Assembly: GCF_029168945.1 (NCBI RefSeq)
Contig: NC_083603.1
Location: 17,608,001 to 17,672,000, forward strand
Length of the DNA stretch: 64,000 nt
Reading direction: 5' to 3'
DNA from: Cannabis sativa
Taxonomy: Eukaryota; Streptophyta; Magnoliopsida; Rosales; Cannabaceae
Below, in pieces: positions 35,643 through 47,743 of this stretch (the first letter of the stretch is position 1; each line of letters begins with the position of its first letter). The position numbers and the translations under genes are program-made. A model generated the notes under the pieces. The model was not told the DNA's origin, made no database searches, and worked only from the letters and a program-made list of their open reading frames with translations.

Positions 35643-36012
35643 TCCAACCCTGTCACGTCGGTACGAGTGCCGGAGTATGACCGACGGCGGAGTATGACCG
35701 TTTGTGACCGATCAGTCGACACTTGGTTGGTGGTTCCGTGCTATTGACGTATCCCGTCGGTACAGCTGGAGTATGACCAAGGCGGAGTATGACCGGTTCG
35801 ACCGATCAGGAGGATATAGTAACACGTCGGTACAGGCTGGAGTATGACCAGCAGCCGGAGTATGACCGGTTCGACCGATCAGGTTGTTACGTGTCAATAG
35901 TACCGTCCCTATGAACGTTCAAAACTCAGTACCATGTTGGACATGGCAGTAGTAGCTCAGTACCATGTTGGACATGGCAGTAGCGGGACTCAGTATCGTG
36001 TTGGACACGGCA
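35643..36012 (+). repeat. Tandem repeat array in the Tekay LTR
   Basis: Units containing 'GGAGTATGACC' recur six times between about 35671 and 35864, interspersed with 'cgtcggtac' and 'gaccgatcag'. Then 'CTCAGTACCATGTTGGACAT' and variants occur three times (about 35925-36012). The latter can pair as CCATG-ttgga-CATGG. The array lies shortly before the presumed RNA end of the LTR. Confidence 0.75.
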
Positions 36013-36426
36013 GTTAGTTATGTATGATATTATTATGCTTTTCTTACTGAGTCTGTCGACTCACAGTTTATGTTCATGTGTAGGTAAAGGCAAGGTCAGT
36101 GGGCGATGGACCGTGAGCGAGCTTATGAGATTGTACATGTCGGGGCGGTTAGGCCTGGAGCGTACGATCCTCGGGACAGCAAGGCTGAGTTTTTTTGTAA
36201 CTGGTCGTTAGACGACTTTATTTTGATGTAAAAGTTAAACAGTTAAAACGTTTGTAAATGATTTTATAAATCGGGATCCCGAGACTTTTATAATATGGTT
36301 TATAAGTTTAATTAAAAAGCAAAATTTTAATTAATCACGTTTTTCCATAAACCTCGTTGATTAGCAACGAGCTGCACAGTACGTTTAAAAATCACGTAAT
36401 ACGCCTAAGATAGTTAGGGTGTTACA

Positions 36427-39400
36427 GTACAGTTTCGAATTTTTTCTTTTTTCTTCAATTTTTCATACTTTTTCATGGAATTAACTTCCAATTTTTTGTA
36501 TGGTTTTGTATATATACTATTACTATTCCTAATTCAATTCTAATTATCATTTTGAATTAATTTATTTTTTTTAATTTAATTCAAGATATTAGTGTAATTT
36601 GAATTTGAACAGAATTAGTATTTATCTTTTTGCTTAAAAATCTATCTTATTTTTAAATTTGATTATATTTTTTTAAAATTTAAGGTCAGATTTTATAAGA
36701 TATTTATAATATCTTTTAAGATATTTTAAAAATATCTTATCTTTTAAGATATTTTTTTTAATATTATCTTATCTTTTAAGATTTTTTTAAATCTTTTTAG
36801 ATATTTTGACCTTATTTAAATTTAAAATAAGATATTTATAATCATGTAATTTTAAATAGATGTAAGATATTTTGCTAATTTTTTAAATTTTGTTATTCTA
36901 TTTATTTAAATTACATTTAAAATTTGAAAAAGATATTTATTTATCTTTTCTAATTTTTTATTTAATTTTTATTTATAAAATAACATTTAAAATTTAAAAG
37001 TAGTTAGCAAATTTTTGAAATGATATTTAGGTTGGTTGAAACCTAATTTTTCAAAAATTGTAGGTTTAATTTTAAATTTATTTTTTTTAAAATTTCGAAT
37101 TTTTCAATTTTTTTTTAAATTTTTTGAATTTTTTTTTATTATTATTATTTAATTAAATATTTTCGAAATTAAATATTTAATTCAAAATTAAATAAATCCT
37201 ACTTCCAACTATCCAGCTAACCTTGTTGCAGGAGTATGTGGTTTTAGCTTATGTGTAAGTTTTAAAACCTATTATTACTTGATTGCAAATAGCCATGGTT
37301 ACCTTTTGCGAGATCTAATGATCTGATGGCTCCCTTGGTCAAGATAATAATTTGTAACAGGTATATTTACAATCTTCTTTCATCTGTGTATGACCTAGCA
37401 ACATGATAGGACCCATCCTAAGTGTGCCTGTGTGAGCCTATGTGTTTAATTTCATTATAGATGCATATAGGTTGTTGTTGCTAAATAAATTATCATAGTT
37501 CTTGATAGAATTTATTTAGGCCCATTTAGTTATTGGGCATATTCAATTAATAACAGTTGTTCTTATTAAGGTTAAATTCCTCTCTTTTAGGCCTTGTGTG
37601 AGAGTTGGGAGCCATAGTAGTGGGTACGACATACTGAACCCAGCACCCCCTCATACGAACCACCCCAATTGTGAAGGCCCATTTGCCTGATTTGAACAAC
37701 TGTACTAGGTTAATTACACTAGTTTAACCTAATAAAATTGATTAGCAACATAATTAATTTCATTTATTTTGAAATTAATTTAAGAAAATTATAGTTTAAA
37801 GAATTCTTTATTCTAAGCTAAACTATATGTATTTTCTTGTATTTAATTAAATATAGAATTATAACCATCTAGATTCTTTCTGGAACTTAATTTAAATTTT
37901 TCATTAAATATTCCTATTTAAGTTGATATTTAGTTATCTTCAACTAACCAACTTAAATCTGAATATCTTTTGAATTTCAAATTTCAAAATTAAGTTGAGG
38001 AATTTTAGGCATTGGTTATTAAGATTCTTTAGATATTTTTTAAGTTAATATCTTTTCGAATATTAACTTAAAATGGAATATTTTTGAATTAAGTGGTTAC
38101 AACTTAATTTTTGATATTTAATTAAATTTAAATTTGAAAATATTTAAGTTCTAGATTTTTTCTAGTACAACTTAAATTAGATATTTTTTCAAATTTTGTG
38201 GAAAAGATACTTGGTCAAATAAGATATTTTCTAGATAGTTATTTCTAGACTGCTTATTATTTCTAATATTAAATAGGAAAATATTATACATTGTGAAATT
38301 AATTATTTAAATAATTAATTTTGGTACAATTTATTTTAAGTATATTTTTCTTAGTATTAAACTAGAGATTAATAATTAAGCCTTCTCTACACTTAATTAT
38401 TTATTTCTTGAATTTAATACATTTAATTCATTTGAAAATTAAATATCTAAGTTGATTTTATCATCATACTTAAATATTTCTTTTTCATGACATTTAATTA
38501 AATAGAAAATTATTTTTAGTTGAAATTTAATTTTTCAACTAAATTTAAATAATTTTCAAAATATATTTTTTCTTTATTTTATTAATCAATTTTCGAAATT
38601 GCATTTCTTAAATGCTAGGATTTCGAATTTTATCTTGAAAAATAGATTAAGTTGTAAATTAATTATTTTAATTAATTCTTGGATCAACTTAAATCAATGA
38701 TTTTTTCATTTATTGATTAATTTAAAATAAATTGAATTAAAGTATATTATTAGAAATTGAATTAATTAGTCAAAGGCAAATCTAGATAGGTGATATTTTT
38801 GCTTGAAGTATTTTTCTAGTGTATTTAATTAAATAGAAAATTAATATTTAAGTTGATTTTCATCATCATACTTAAATATTTGAAATTTTTCTTATATATT
38901 TAATTAAATAGGAAAATTATATTTTTTGTTGTAAATTAATTTTATTAATTAATTTTGGGCCAACATTAAATTAGAATAATTTTTCCAGGATTAATTTTTT
39001 ATTTTAACATGCATTTTCGAAAATTGTATTCTTAAATACTTTAATTTTTCGAAATGCAATATATATTTATAGAAAATTAAATTTGAGTTGTAAATTAATT
39101 TAAATAAATTTTGTAACAACTTAAATTGAATATTTTTCTAAATATTTATTGGAAATTATTACTAAGATGGAAATAATTCATGTTATTTTCATATCCATCT
39201 AAGTAAAATTTATAAATATTAAATTAAAATTTATATTTAGAATTTTTCATTCTAAATTGGAAATTTTAAATAAATATATATTTAAAATAAATAAATTAAA
39301 TAAAGAGAATCAAAGAAAATACAACTCACTTTAAATAATGAGCTTGATTATTATTAAGATATTCGATCTCCATTTTTGGTCTTACAAAAGTTAAATGTTT

Positions 39401-40100
39401 TCAATGTAACCTCGAGACGCTAGACTTCGTCCCCCTATGGATGGTTATTCGTTGAACGCATTTAACACCGTAAGATTTCATTTGATAAGTGTTTTGTAAG
39501 TTTTCGTCTCTATTAGACTCTCCCCGACGGTGACTACTTAGAGATAAACTTATGAAACATGAAACAATGGTAGAAGCTCATAAAATGAGAATAACCTTGA
39601 CTCTCGCCTACCGGGACAACGTTGGATTCTTATTTTGATCGAATAAAAGGTTGCTAGAATGGTTTCTATTTTAGATGAGCTGACAACTCTATTCAATAAA
39701 TGATGCTTTGACTCTCGCCTACCGGACACCTTTGTATCGAGTTTATTGAAAACCTTGGAAATTATTTAGGATTGTATGTTTTAGTATTTTCACTAGTCAT
39801 TCCTACTTGCTATATGTTTATAATTTCTGAATTGTGTATGAATTTATATTGAACCATGTTATTTTCTGTTATTAAGTTGTAGTTTAATTTCGAATCTTCA
39901 TTGTTGGTCTAACATGTTTGTTTTTCTAATGAGATAAATCCCTAATGGATTTTCACCATTAGACATACATAATAGTGTAAGATCTCGAAAGATAAATATT
40001 GTATATGCGACATCTAGCTGTTCATCAATTGATGACACCTTAGACTAGTATTTTTACGATATGAAACAAGAAGATTGTTAAATAAGATTACTTTGACTTT
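36427..40100 (+). other. AT-rich leader of element 2 (continuation)
   Basis: Homologous to 12960-16590 of element 1 with scattered indels. It includes a palindromic block of about 150 bp absent from element 1 (36665-36825), a single copy of the 54-bp hairpin unit (38031-38083) and the leader box (39365-39444). No frame codes for a recognisable protein. Confidence 0.75.
39365..39444 (+). other. Conserved leader box of element 2
   Basis: Same blocks as in element 1 (15798-15877): 'gatctccatttttggtc', spacer, CCTCGAGACG, CTTCGTCCCCCTATGGATGG. Confidence 0.6.
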
Positions 40101-40619
40101 CGCTAATCGAAGCATCGTTGGATTCTTATTTTAAACGAAATTATCCTAATTCCTCTTAGCTTATTCATTTCGAATTAGCTCCATAATATATCATTGGATG
40201 AATGGTCTATAAATCATTTCATGTCATTATATTTTCTCTTAAGAAATTAAATGACGCTTATGATTATAATCCCGAAATTCTATTCCCAATTGATATAAAT
40301 CCTCAATCTTAGAAATCTCCTACTTGTATGGGCAAATCTGACTTAGAGTTTGTATTAGTAGTGGTGGTCCAAGAAAGAATTACTCATTATATTTGGTTGA
40401 ATTTAAGTCTTTGACTTTAATTTTAGAATCCAAACAGAAATTTTCTTATATTTATAATTCCAGATACAATACAGTTACACTTTCTCAAGTGTTTAATATC
40501 CATCTTTTATTAATGGATTCAAACTGTATGGAGTATGAGTTAGGTATTCTGTGACCAGGATCCACTTGCACTATTCTAAGAACTCTTTGATGTAACTAAA
40601 CCTATGTCATCAATAAACA

Positions 40620-42535
40620 CTACCATTCTTTTAATCTATGGCATTTGTATCTTGTTCATAGTGGATTTGACAAGATCAATCTCTGCAAAGAGTTAATATG
40701 CCTATATCCACTGAAAGTAGTTCATCTCATTCGCAGATGGATGTACATTCAGGGGTGGATATGAGTTTTTCGTTGTATTCTTAAAACGATAACTCTAGAT
40801 TATACCTTTTAGCAAAGAAATTTGAAATGTTTGAAAAATTTCTTAAATTTCTAGCAATGGTTAAAACCATTAAGGTAAGTGGTTAAAGATCTTGCGAACT
40901 GATAGGGGTGGAGAAATAGTTAGTAGATATGCAGTTCAAAAATCATTAATTTGATTTTTGAATTATATCCAAACTTACCTCCCCAGAAATTTCGAGTTGC
41001 ATGTTGATGATTAGTTACTAGTCGTTGCCTAATTTCTTCTATGGTAATACAATTTCAGAATGATGTAATGGTTGTATACTTAATGTAAATCATTACTTGA
41101 TTCATGGATGACCTAATCAAAATCTTAAGAAAAGCTAGAACTATTAACCATGGTTTGTTAGCTATTCTAAGTGATTAGGGGTGGACCATCCCATTGTCAA
41201 TAGATAAGAAAGTGTTTGTTCAAACAAATACTACTTTTCTAAGAAAATCACTAAGTCTGAAAACAAGTAGCAAATAAAGGAGATATTATTCTTGATTCCA
41301 AAAGTGTTCTATCATCTTATTTGATATATGATGATCCCACTGCCTCTGTTGTCTTGTCACAACCGAAGAGATCAATACCATTTAGTTTTCTTCGACATAA
41401 TTCACGGTACCTTGTCGTAGTGGGAGAGTTTCTAGGAACTTCACTTCTTATGACTTGGGAGACACTAGTGATTAAAATCCATTGTGAGTTTAAACAAGTA
41501 ATGGATTGTCAAGATAAAAAACTAAGAAGAAGGCCAATAGAACTATGGTTTAATCCATTCACATGGAATAACCTAAAGTTTTCTATTACAAGGACATAAA
41601 AGGAAATTTTCGTTTATAAGTCTATTCAATGGACTTAACAAACTTCCTGTTCCTAGTATTATAGGTTTGAGTTTAACTAAACCTATGGCTTGTGGTATAC
41701 CTGGTAATTACTTACTCTAATGCAAGCAACTTACTTTAGTAAGATGCTGAAGCATTTTCTTTCTAATGGCAATCTATAGAAGCTTCACAACTTCTTAGGC
41801 ATAGATTTATCTAAGGAAAAGTCTCAACTATTCCAGAAAAGATAAAGCCATGAAAGAATTTCTTATATCAACAGTGAGAGGTCTTAGATATGCTTTTGTA
41901 TGCCTTAGACCAGACACCTGCTGTTGAGTGGGAGTAATGAGTAGGTATCAGATTAATCCAGGAGAAGAACATTGGAAGAAAATCAAGTAAATTTTAAGAT
42001 TAAGAAGAGGAACTATATGTTAGTCTATAAGGGTGTGTTTAAAACTCTTAGACTACACCATATCAGATTTCGAAATTTGCCTATGTGCTAGTAAATATTT
42101 TTGATAAGATGGTGGTTACTCTAGGGGTGGAATAGTGATTTTGGAGAAGTGTAAAAACCTATCTAAAGTCTCTAGGTCTACCAGAGAGAGACTGAATGTT
42201 AAAGCTGCAGGAAATGTACTTATTCAGTCTAAGGAAAGTTCTATACATCTTTGGCACCATTCCAAATTGCCTTAAATTACTAGTGTTAATTTCCTGATTA
42301 ACCAAAAGTAGTTGCCAAAGATACAGAATCCAGTATCCCAAGAGAGTAGACATATAGAGAGGAATTTCACATTATCAATGATTTTGTGATTAAAGGAAGA
42401 GTAATGGTGGAGAAAAGGTTGTGGTTAATTCAACCTTTCAGATCCTATTACGAGGAGTTTACTACTACTACACTTGATTTGTATATCAAGGTGTTGAGAT
42501 TATTTGAAACGCACTTTTTGTTTTATATTAGTGCA
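40620..42535 (+). pseudogene. Decayed Copia integrase, RT linker and RNase H, element 2
   Basis: The same broken pol as in element 1, uninterrupted here. Pre-integrase and integrase traces are at about 40630-41220, the RRSGRVSRN linker near 41412-41440, RNase H traces (NPGEEHW, YMLVYKG) near 41950-42030, and the shared stop within AGAGAGTAGACAT near 42350. A 57-bp segment near 41225-41280 is missing from element 1. No intact domain can be translated. Confidence 0.68.
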
Positions 42536-42545
42536 AGTGGGAGTT

Positions 42546-44436
42546 TGTTGGGTTTTATGCCCTAAATAAAACTCATTTCAATATAATCAGATTTACTTAT
42601 TAATATAGATCAGAAATAACATTTAATGTTGCATAGTTCACATGATTTATTTCATGATTATATGTACATAATGTATAAATTCATCTAAAATCCTTTTCAC
42701 ATACTTGATCCTGTTTATTGTGCCGTCAACACATTGGAAAGTAAACATGACTATGTGAATAAAGTTTCCTAGATTTATCAGACACAGGGTTTTACTGATA
42801 TGATAATCTACAACAAGAGTTTACTTGTATTTGGAGAAATACTATGTTCTTTTCAGAGCATTGGTTAAAGTAAAGCTCAGGTTGGCTGCATGGAGTATGT
42901 ATTGGAAGGGACCGATATTGAACTTTGACTTAGATTTATTAAACTTACCGTAATATCTATTCAAGTCAATATCGCCAAGTTGATCCTAGATCAAATGTTC
43001 TTAATCCTGTTATGATTAGGCTCAATCTTGAAAGGCTATTCGTGTTCTTTGATTTGTTAGTTAAGCCTACTTTTAGGTCAGGGTAATACGTATATTTTGG
43101 GAACACGGTAGTGCAATTGAGTGGGAGCGCTAGCATAAACATGGAATCTATAGCTTCTATCTGGCGAATAGTAAGCAAAGGATGATCTCCTTCGAGCTTT
43201 TCCAAACGAACATAAATGGTGGAGTACTCATTTCACATAAGCTGAAATATCATTTATACGGGGTCAAGTGTTTTAAGGAATAAATACATTGTAGGGTGTA
43301 ACGGCAATTTAATCCCTTTACAGTGTAGATCATTCATATAGAGGATCATTGATCACATTAGGATTATAACAATGGATAACTAATGATGTGTCTATATGGT
43401 GGAACATATAGAGCATTTTATATACTGAGAGTACAATTCTAAGTTCTATGCGTGGATTCAACGAAGAATTAATAAGTTAGTGAATTTTAGTGCTAAATTC
43501 TTGATCTACTTATTGGAAGCTCGGTTATATAGACCCATGGTCCCCCCACTAGTTGAGATAATATTGCTTGTAAGACTCATGTAATTGGTTTTGATTAATC
43601 AATTATAATTCTCAAATTAGACTATGTCTATTTGTGAATTTTTCACTAAGTAAGGGCGAAATTGTAAAGAAAGAGTTATAGGGGCATATTTGTTAATTAT
43701 GATACTTTGTATGGTTCAATTAATAAATATGATAAATGACAATATTATTTAATAATTATTTATAGTTATTAAATAGTTAGAATTGACATTTAAATGGTTG
43801 AATTAGAAAATTGGCATTTTTGAGAAAATCAGATGCAGAAAAGATAAAACTGCAAAATTGCAAAAAGTGAGGCCCAAATCCACTAGTATAGGGCCTGCCA
43901 CTTTTGTAGGAAATTTAAACTGATTTTTTCATTATTTTAATGCCAAATAATTCAAGCCTAACCCTAGTGGAATGCTATAAATAGATAGTGAAGGCTTCAG
44001 GAAAATTACACTTTTCATCAGACTTTCCGAATCAGAAAAAACTGAGCCTTCTCTTTCCCTATCTTTAGCTGACCACTCTCTCTCTTTTTTCTTGATAATT
44101 TCGAAATCCTTAGTGTATGAGTAGTGCCCACACACATCAAGTGATACCTCAATCATAGTGAGGAAGACCGTGAAGAAAGATCATCAACAAAAGGAGATTC
44201 AGCATCAAGGATTCAGAGAAAGAGATTCAGGTTCAGATATTGATAATGCTCTGCTACAGAAAGGAATCAAGGGCTAGATATCTGAACGGAAGGAGTCATT
44301 ATATTCCGCTGCACCCAATGTAAGGTTTCTTAAACTTTATATGTGTTTATTTTATCGTTTTAGAAAGTTCATATTTAGGATGTTAATAAACATACTTGTG
44401 AGTAGATCTAAGATCCTGGTAAAATAATTTCCAACA
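42546..44436 (+). repeat. 3' LTR of element 2
   Basis: 1,891 bp with TG...CA ends, preceded by the tract AAGTGGGAGTT. TATA box at 43975-43983. Followed by the target duplication AACTC. Confidence 0.95.
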
Positions 44437-44441
44437 AACTC

Positions 44442-46665
44442 TAGGTACCAGTTGCTCAGCTTCATGGATGCTTATTCCAGATATAATTAGATTAAAATTC
44501 ACATAGCCGATGAAGAACACACTAGCTTCCAGATGGATAAAGGTGTATAATGCTACAAGATAATGCCATTTGGCCTGAAGAATACTTGAGCAACCTACTA
44601 GAGAATGGTCAACAAGATGTTTAAGAACTAGTTGGAAGAAATATGGAGGTTTATGTCGATGACATGCTGGTAAAATCTAAGACATCTAGAGAGCACAGTA
44701 CAGACCTTAAAGAAGCCTTCTCGGTTCTCCCAAGGTACGGAATGAAGCTCAATCCCAAGTAATGTACATTTGGTTTCTCCTCCGAGAATTTCCTAGGTTT
44801 TATCGTCAACTTCTAGGGAATTAAAGTAAACCCAGAGAAGATAAGGCCTTTGTTGACATTCCATATCCTAAAAAGCACAAAGATGTGCAAAGTGTTACTA
44901 GAAGAATCGCGACCCTCAGTAGGTTCATCTTAAAATCCACAGACAAGTGCATCCCATTCTTTAACATGTTTTGAGGAAACAAGAAATTTGAATAGACTGA
45001 GAAATGTGAAGAGGCCTTCTAGAAACTAAAGGAGCATTTGACAAAGCTCCTATCTTATCAAAGCCGGTGGTGGGTGAGTTGTACCTATATTTGGCAGTGT
45101 CTAAACAAGCCTTAAGTGCCGCATTAGTGCAAGAAGAAGGAATGGTCCAACTACCGGTGTACTATGTCACCAAAAGATTACTGGGTGTAGAATCCAAATA
45201 TCCCTTGATAGAAAAATTGACCTTTTGCTTACTAATTGCCTCTAGAAATATCAGACCCTACTTTCAAGCCCACGCCAACAAGGTACTGGCAAATTATCCT
45301 CTCCGCCAAGTGCTTCAAAACCCAGAGGCATCTGACGGGTTACTAAAATGGGCAATGGAACTTAGCCAATTTGACATCTAGTATCAACCACATGTGTCAA
45401 TCAAAGGTCAAACCCTAGCTGACTTTGTGGTTGAGTGTTCTGGATTAAGTGACCTCCCAGATGAGCCAGTCCTAAAGTCACCTCTACCTAGAAAGTCTAT
45501 GATGATGGAGCATCGAATGCAAAGGGAGCTAGAGCAGGAATCATATTGATATCTCTGCAAGGACATCAGCTCCAAAGCACTCTCTATTTTCAATTTCTTG
45601 CTTCCAATAATGAAGCTAAGCACTAGGCCATACTAACGGGACTATGATTGGCTAAGGAAGTCGGAGCCCAACATAACAAAGTGCATAGCGACTCTAAATT
45701 GGTGGTAAATCAAATATTTGGGGAATATAACAGACCAAAGGTGAAGGGATGGTTGCCTATGTGATGATGTCCTAGGAACTGTTGCAAGGGGTTAAAGGCT
45801 ATAATATTCGCTAGGTCCCCTAGAGCAAAATTCATTCACGAATATGCTAGCAAAACTCGTCACAAACTCAGAGTCATCCAACACAAAGTGGTGCCTGTGG
45901 CCCACTTAGAAGCTTCAAGTATCGAAACACAGGGGGTAAATACCATCACTGATCAACTCCTAGATATGGCCCATCTACTAGTTCCTAAACTCAGGAGAGC
46001 TTCTGACGGACAAAACTTCTTCTCACAAGGTTTAATATCAGGCTCCCCAATATGTGATACTAGATGGGAAACTTTACCGTAGGGGGTTATCTGTGCCATA
46101 CTTAAGGTGCGTAGCCGAGACCAAAATAAGTACCATCATACATGAGGTTCACTAAGGTTTTCATGGAGATCATACTTCCAGACCAAGCCTATCCAAAAAG
46201 ATCCTTCGACAGGGTTACTCTTGGTCCACAATGAAAAAGGATTGTACAGAGTATGTCTAGAAGTGCGAACAGTATCAAAGATACGTCAAGGTTCCACGAG
46301 CACCACCAATAGAAATCACACTCATGAGGAGCCCATGGCCCTTTGCTATTTTGGAAATTGACTTAGTAGGATCCCTTCTCACTGGAAAAAGAGGGGTGAA
46401 GTACGCCATAGTCATTGTTAATGTTAACTACTACACCAAATGGGTAGAGGCGGAACCCATGAATACAGTCACCTTCAAGAAGGCCTTGGACATTGTCATC
46501 AAAAATATTGTGTGCTGCTTTGGACTTCCACACAAGATTGTCTCAGATAGCGGAAAGCAATTTGAAAGTGATCACTTCACCAACTTCTTAAACCAACACG
46601 GAATCATGAAGAACTTATTCGATGTGGCCAGACTATAGCAAATGGACAACTCAAAACTGTGAATA
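44442..46665 (+). pseudogene. Tat/Retand-type Ty3 RT, RNase H, second RNase H and integrase, decayed
   Basis: Continuation of the RT cut at 30249. FMDAYSRYN and MPFGLKN lead to the catalytic YVDD at 44652-44663, whose aspartates are intact. The RT-linked RNase H is readable at 45067-45381 (LYLAVSKQALSAALVQEEG). A second, archaeal-like RNase H typical of the Tat lineage follows at about 45430-45780 (ASNNEAKH, HSDSKLVVNQIFGEY). Integrase lies at about 46140-46660 (YQRYVKVP, WPFAILEIDLVG, then GLPHKIVSDSGKQF). Stops and shifts interrupt every domain, and the sequence ends before the catalytic Glu and before any 3' LTR. With 27269-28142 and 30006-30249 this is one element split by two insertions. 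Confidence 0.85.
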
Positions 46666-47743
46666 ATTGTAATTTATTTATTTATGTTTTGAAATGGAGA
46701 TTATAAATTTTTCAGACTCCAATCAGTTTGGATAAAAGTGACACCTCGAGCAATATGAGTTGCTTCCTTTATGTATATGTATTATAATACATAATAAGGA
46801 GTCCTAGCCCACAATATTGACCATTTCCGAAACTATTCAACCTCATAGGAAAAGAACTCAGTTGCAGATTAATTAACAATATCTTGGGCCTTTTCTTCCC
46901 TTGAAGAAACGAACCCACCTTCAGGCTTCGCTTCAGCTTCCAAAAACCACAGAATTTTCCATATGGTACGTAAAGAACAACTCCCTCCTTCCTTAGTTCC
47001 TTTCGTCCTTTCTCCACGTTACCCTCTTATTTTTTTTTTTTACAAAAAATTATTTTCATTTTAAGTTTCTACTCCAAGTTGGTTATCAAAAAAAAAAAAA
47101 AAATTATCTACTCCAAGTTCTTGAAGTCCTTTAACGATGTCGTTTTGATCTGAACAGTGTTTGGATAATATCTAATCTATGTATCATTGTAATCCTAGAA
47201 TGCGAATCTAGGGGTTCCTTGTCAATATCACTTATAAATTAATTAAACCATACCATCAACCTTTTCTCTATCCATTTGTAATTATTGCTTGGTCGGCCAT
47301 AAGTATTGCTGGCGTTTCGCCTCGTCATCGTCATTATCTTTTTTATATATTCAAAATTATATATATATTTTTCTTAAAAAAAAAAAATATAAAAAGCCCT
47401 TTTTTGGAAGCCTTTTATTTTTATTTTTTCTAATTAAAAAAATTGGTTTAGAGTTATGCTATTAAAGAGTTGTCCTCCTTTTTCATCCTGAAGAAAACAA
47501 AGGTCCAGCCTTTATTATAACTTTCTTAGAATTTGGGTGGTTAAATTTTCTATTAATAGAGTACTACGTCTCTCCTTCCCTTTTCTTGTGGGATAATTTT
47601 AAAATCATTTCTCCTGTTCAGGTTAGGATTATGGGTTTGATTTGATTGTTAATCTTTATGGGATTTCAGGTTGTCTTTGAAATTTTGTAGAATACCAAAG
47701 GCTTTGTAACAGAAAAAAAATAGAGAGTGATTTGAAGAACCAA
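46666..47743 (+). promoter_or_regulatory. Upstream region of the CHY/RING gene
   Basis: About 1.1 kb between the Tat remnant and the start codon. It is AT-rich with homopolymer runs (A/T tracts near 47030, 47090 and 47370) and CT-rich segments (46900-47020). No coding sequence is recognised. It should contain the promoter and 5' UTR, but no single TATA box stands out, and I cannot place the transcription start. Confidence 0.4.

Larger units (their letters stand above)
34118..36426 (+). repeat. 3' LTR of the truncated Tekay element
   Basis: 2,309 bp, TGTAAAGCCCGC to GGTGTTACA. It is preceded by the polypurine tract AAGGGGGGGA (about 34104-34113) and the stop codon. Inside are CCGG-centred palindromes (35230-35301) and tandem hairpin repeats (35643-36012). 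The reverse complement of its right end resembles the start of the solo LTR at 17725. To the right follows 'gtacag', matching element 1 near 12961. The left copy of the target duplication is missing because the 5' part was deleted. Confidence 0.9.
30250..44436 (+). mobile_element. Element 2: non-autonomous Copia-like element with nested Tekay
   Basis: A sister of element 1. Two 1,891-bp LTRs, target duplication AACTC (30245-30249 and 44437-44441), the same PBS variant, the same AT-rich leader and the same decayed pol. Without the nested Ty3 piece (32434-36426) the internal region is about 6.4 kb. The two LTRs differ at about twenty positions by eye, so its age is close to that of element 1. 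It is inserted into the RT of the Tat-type element. Confidence 0.92.
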
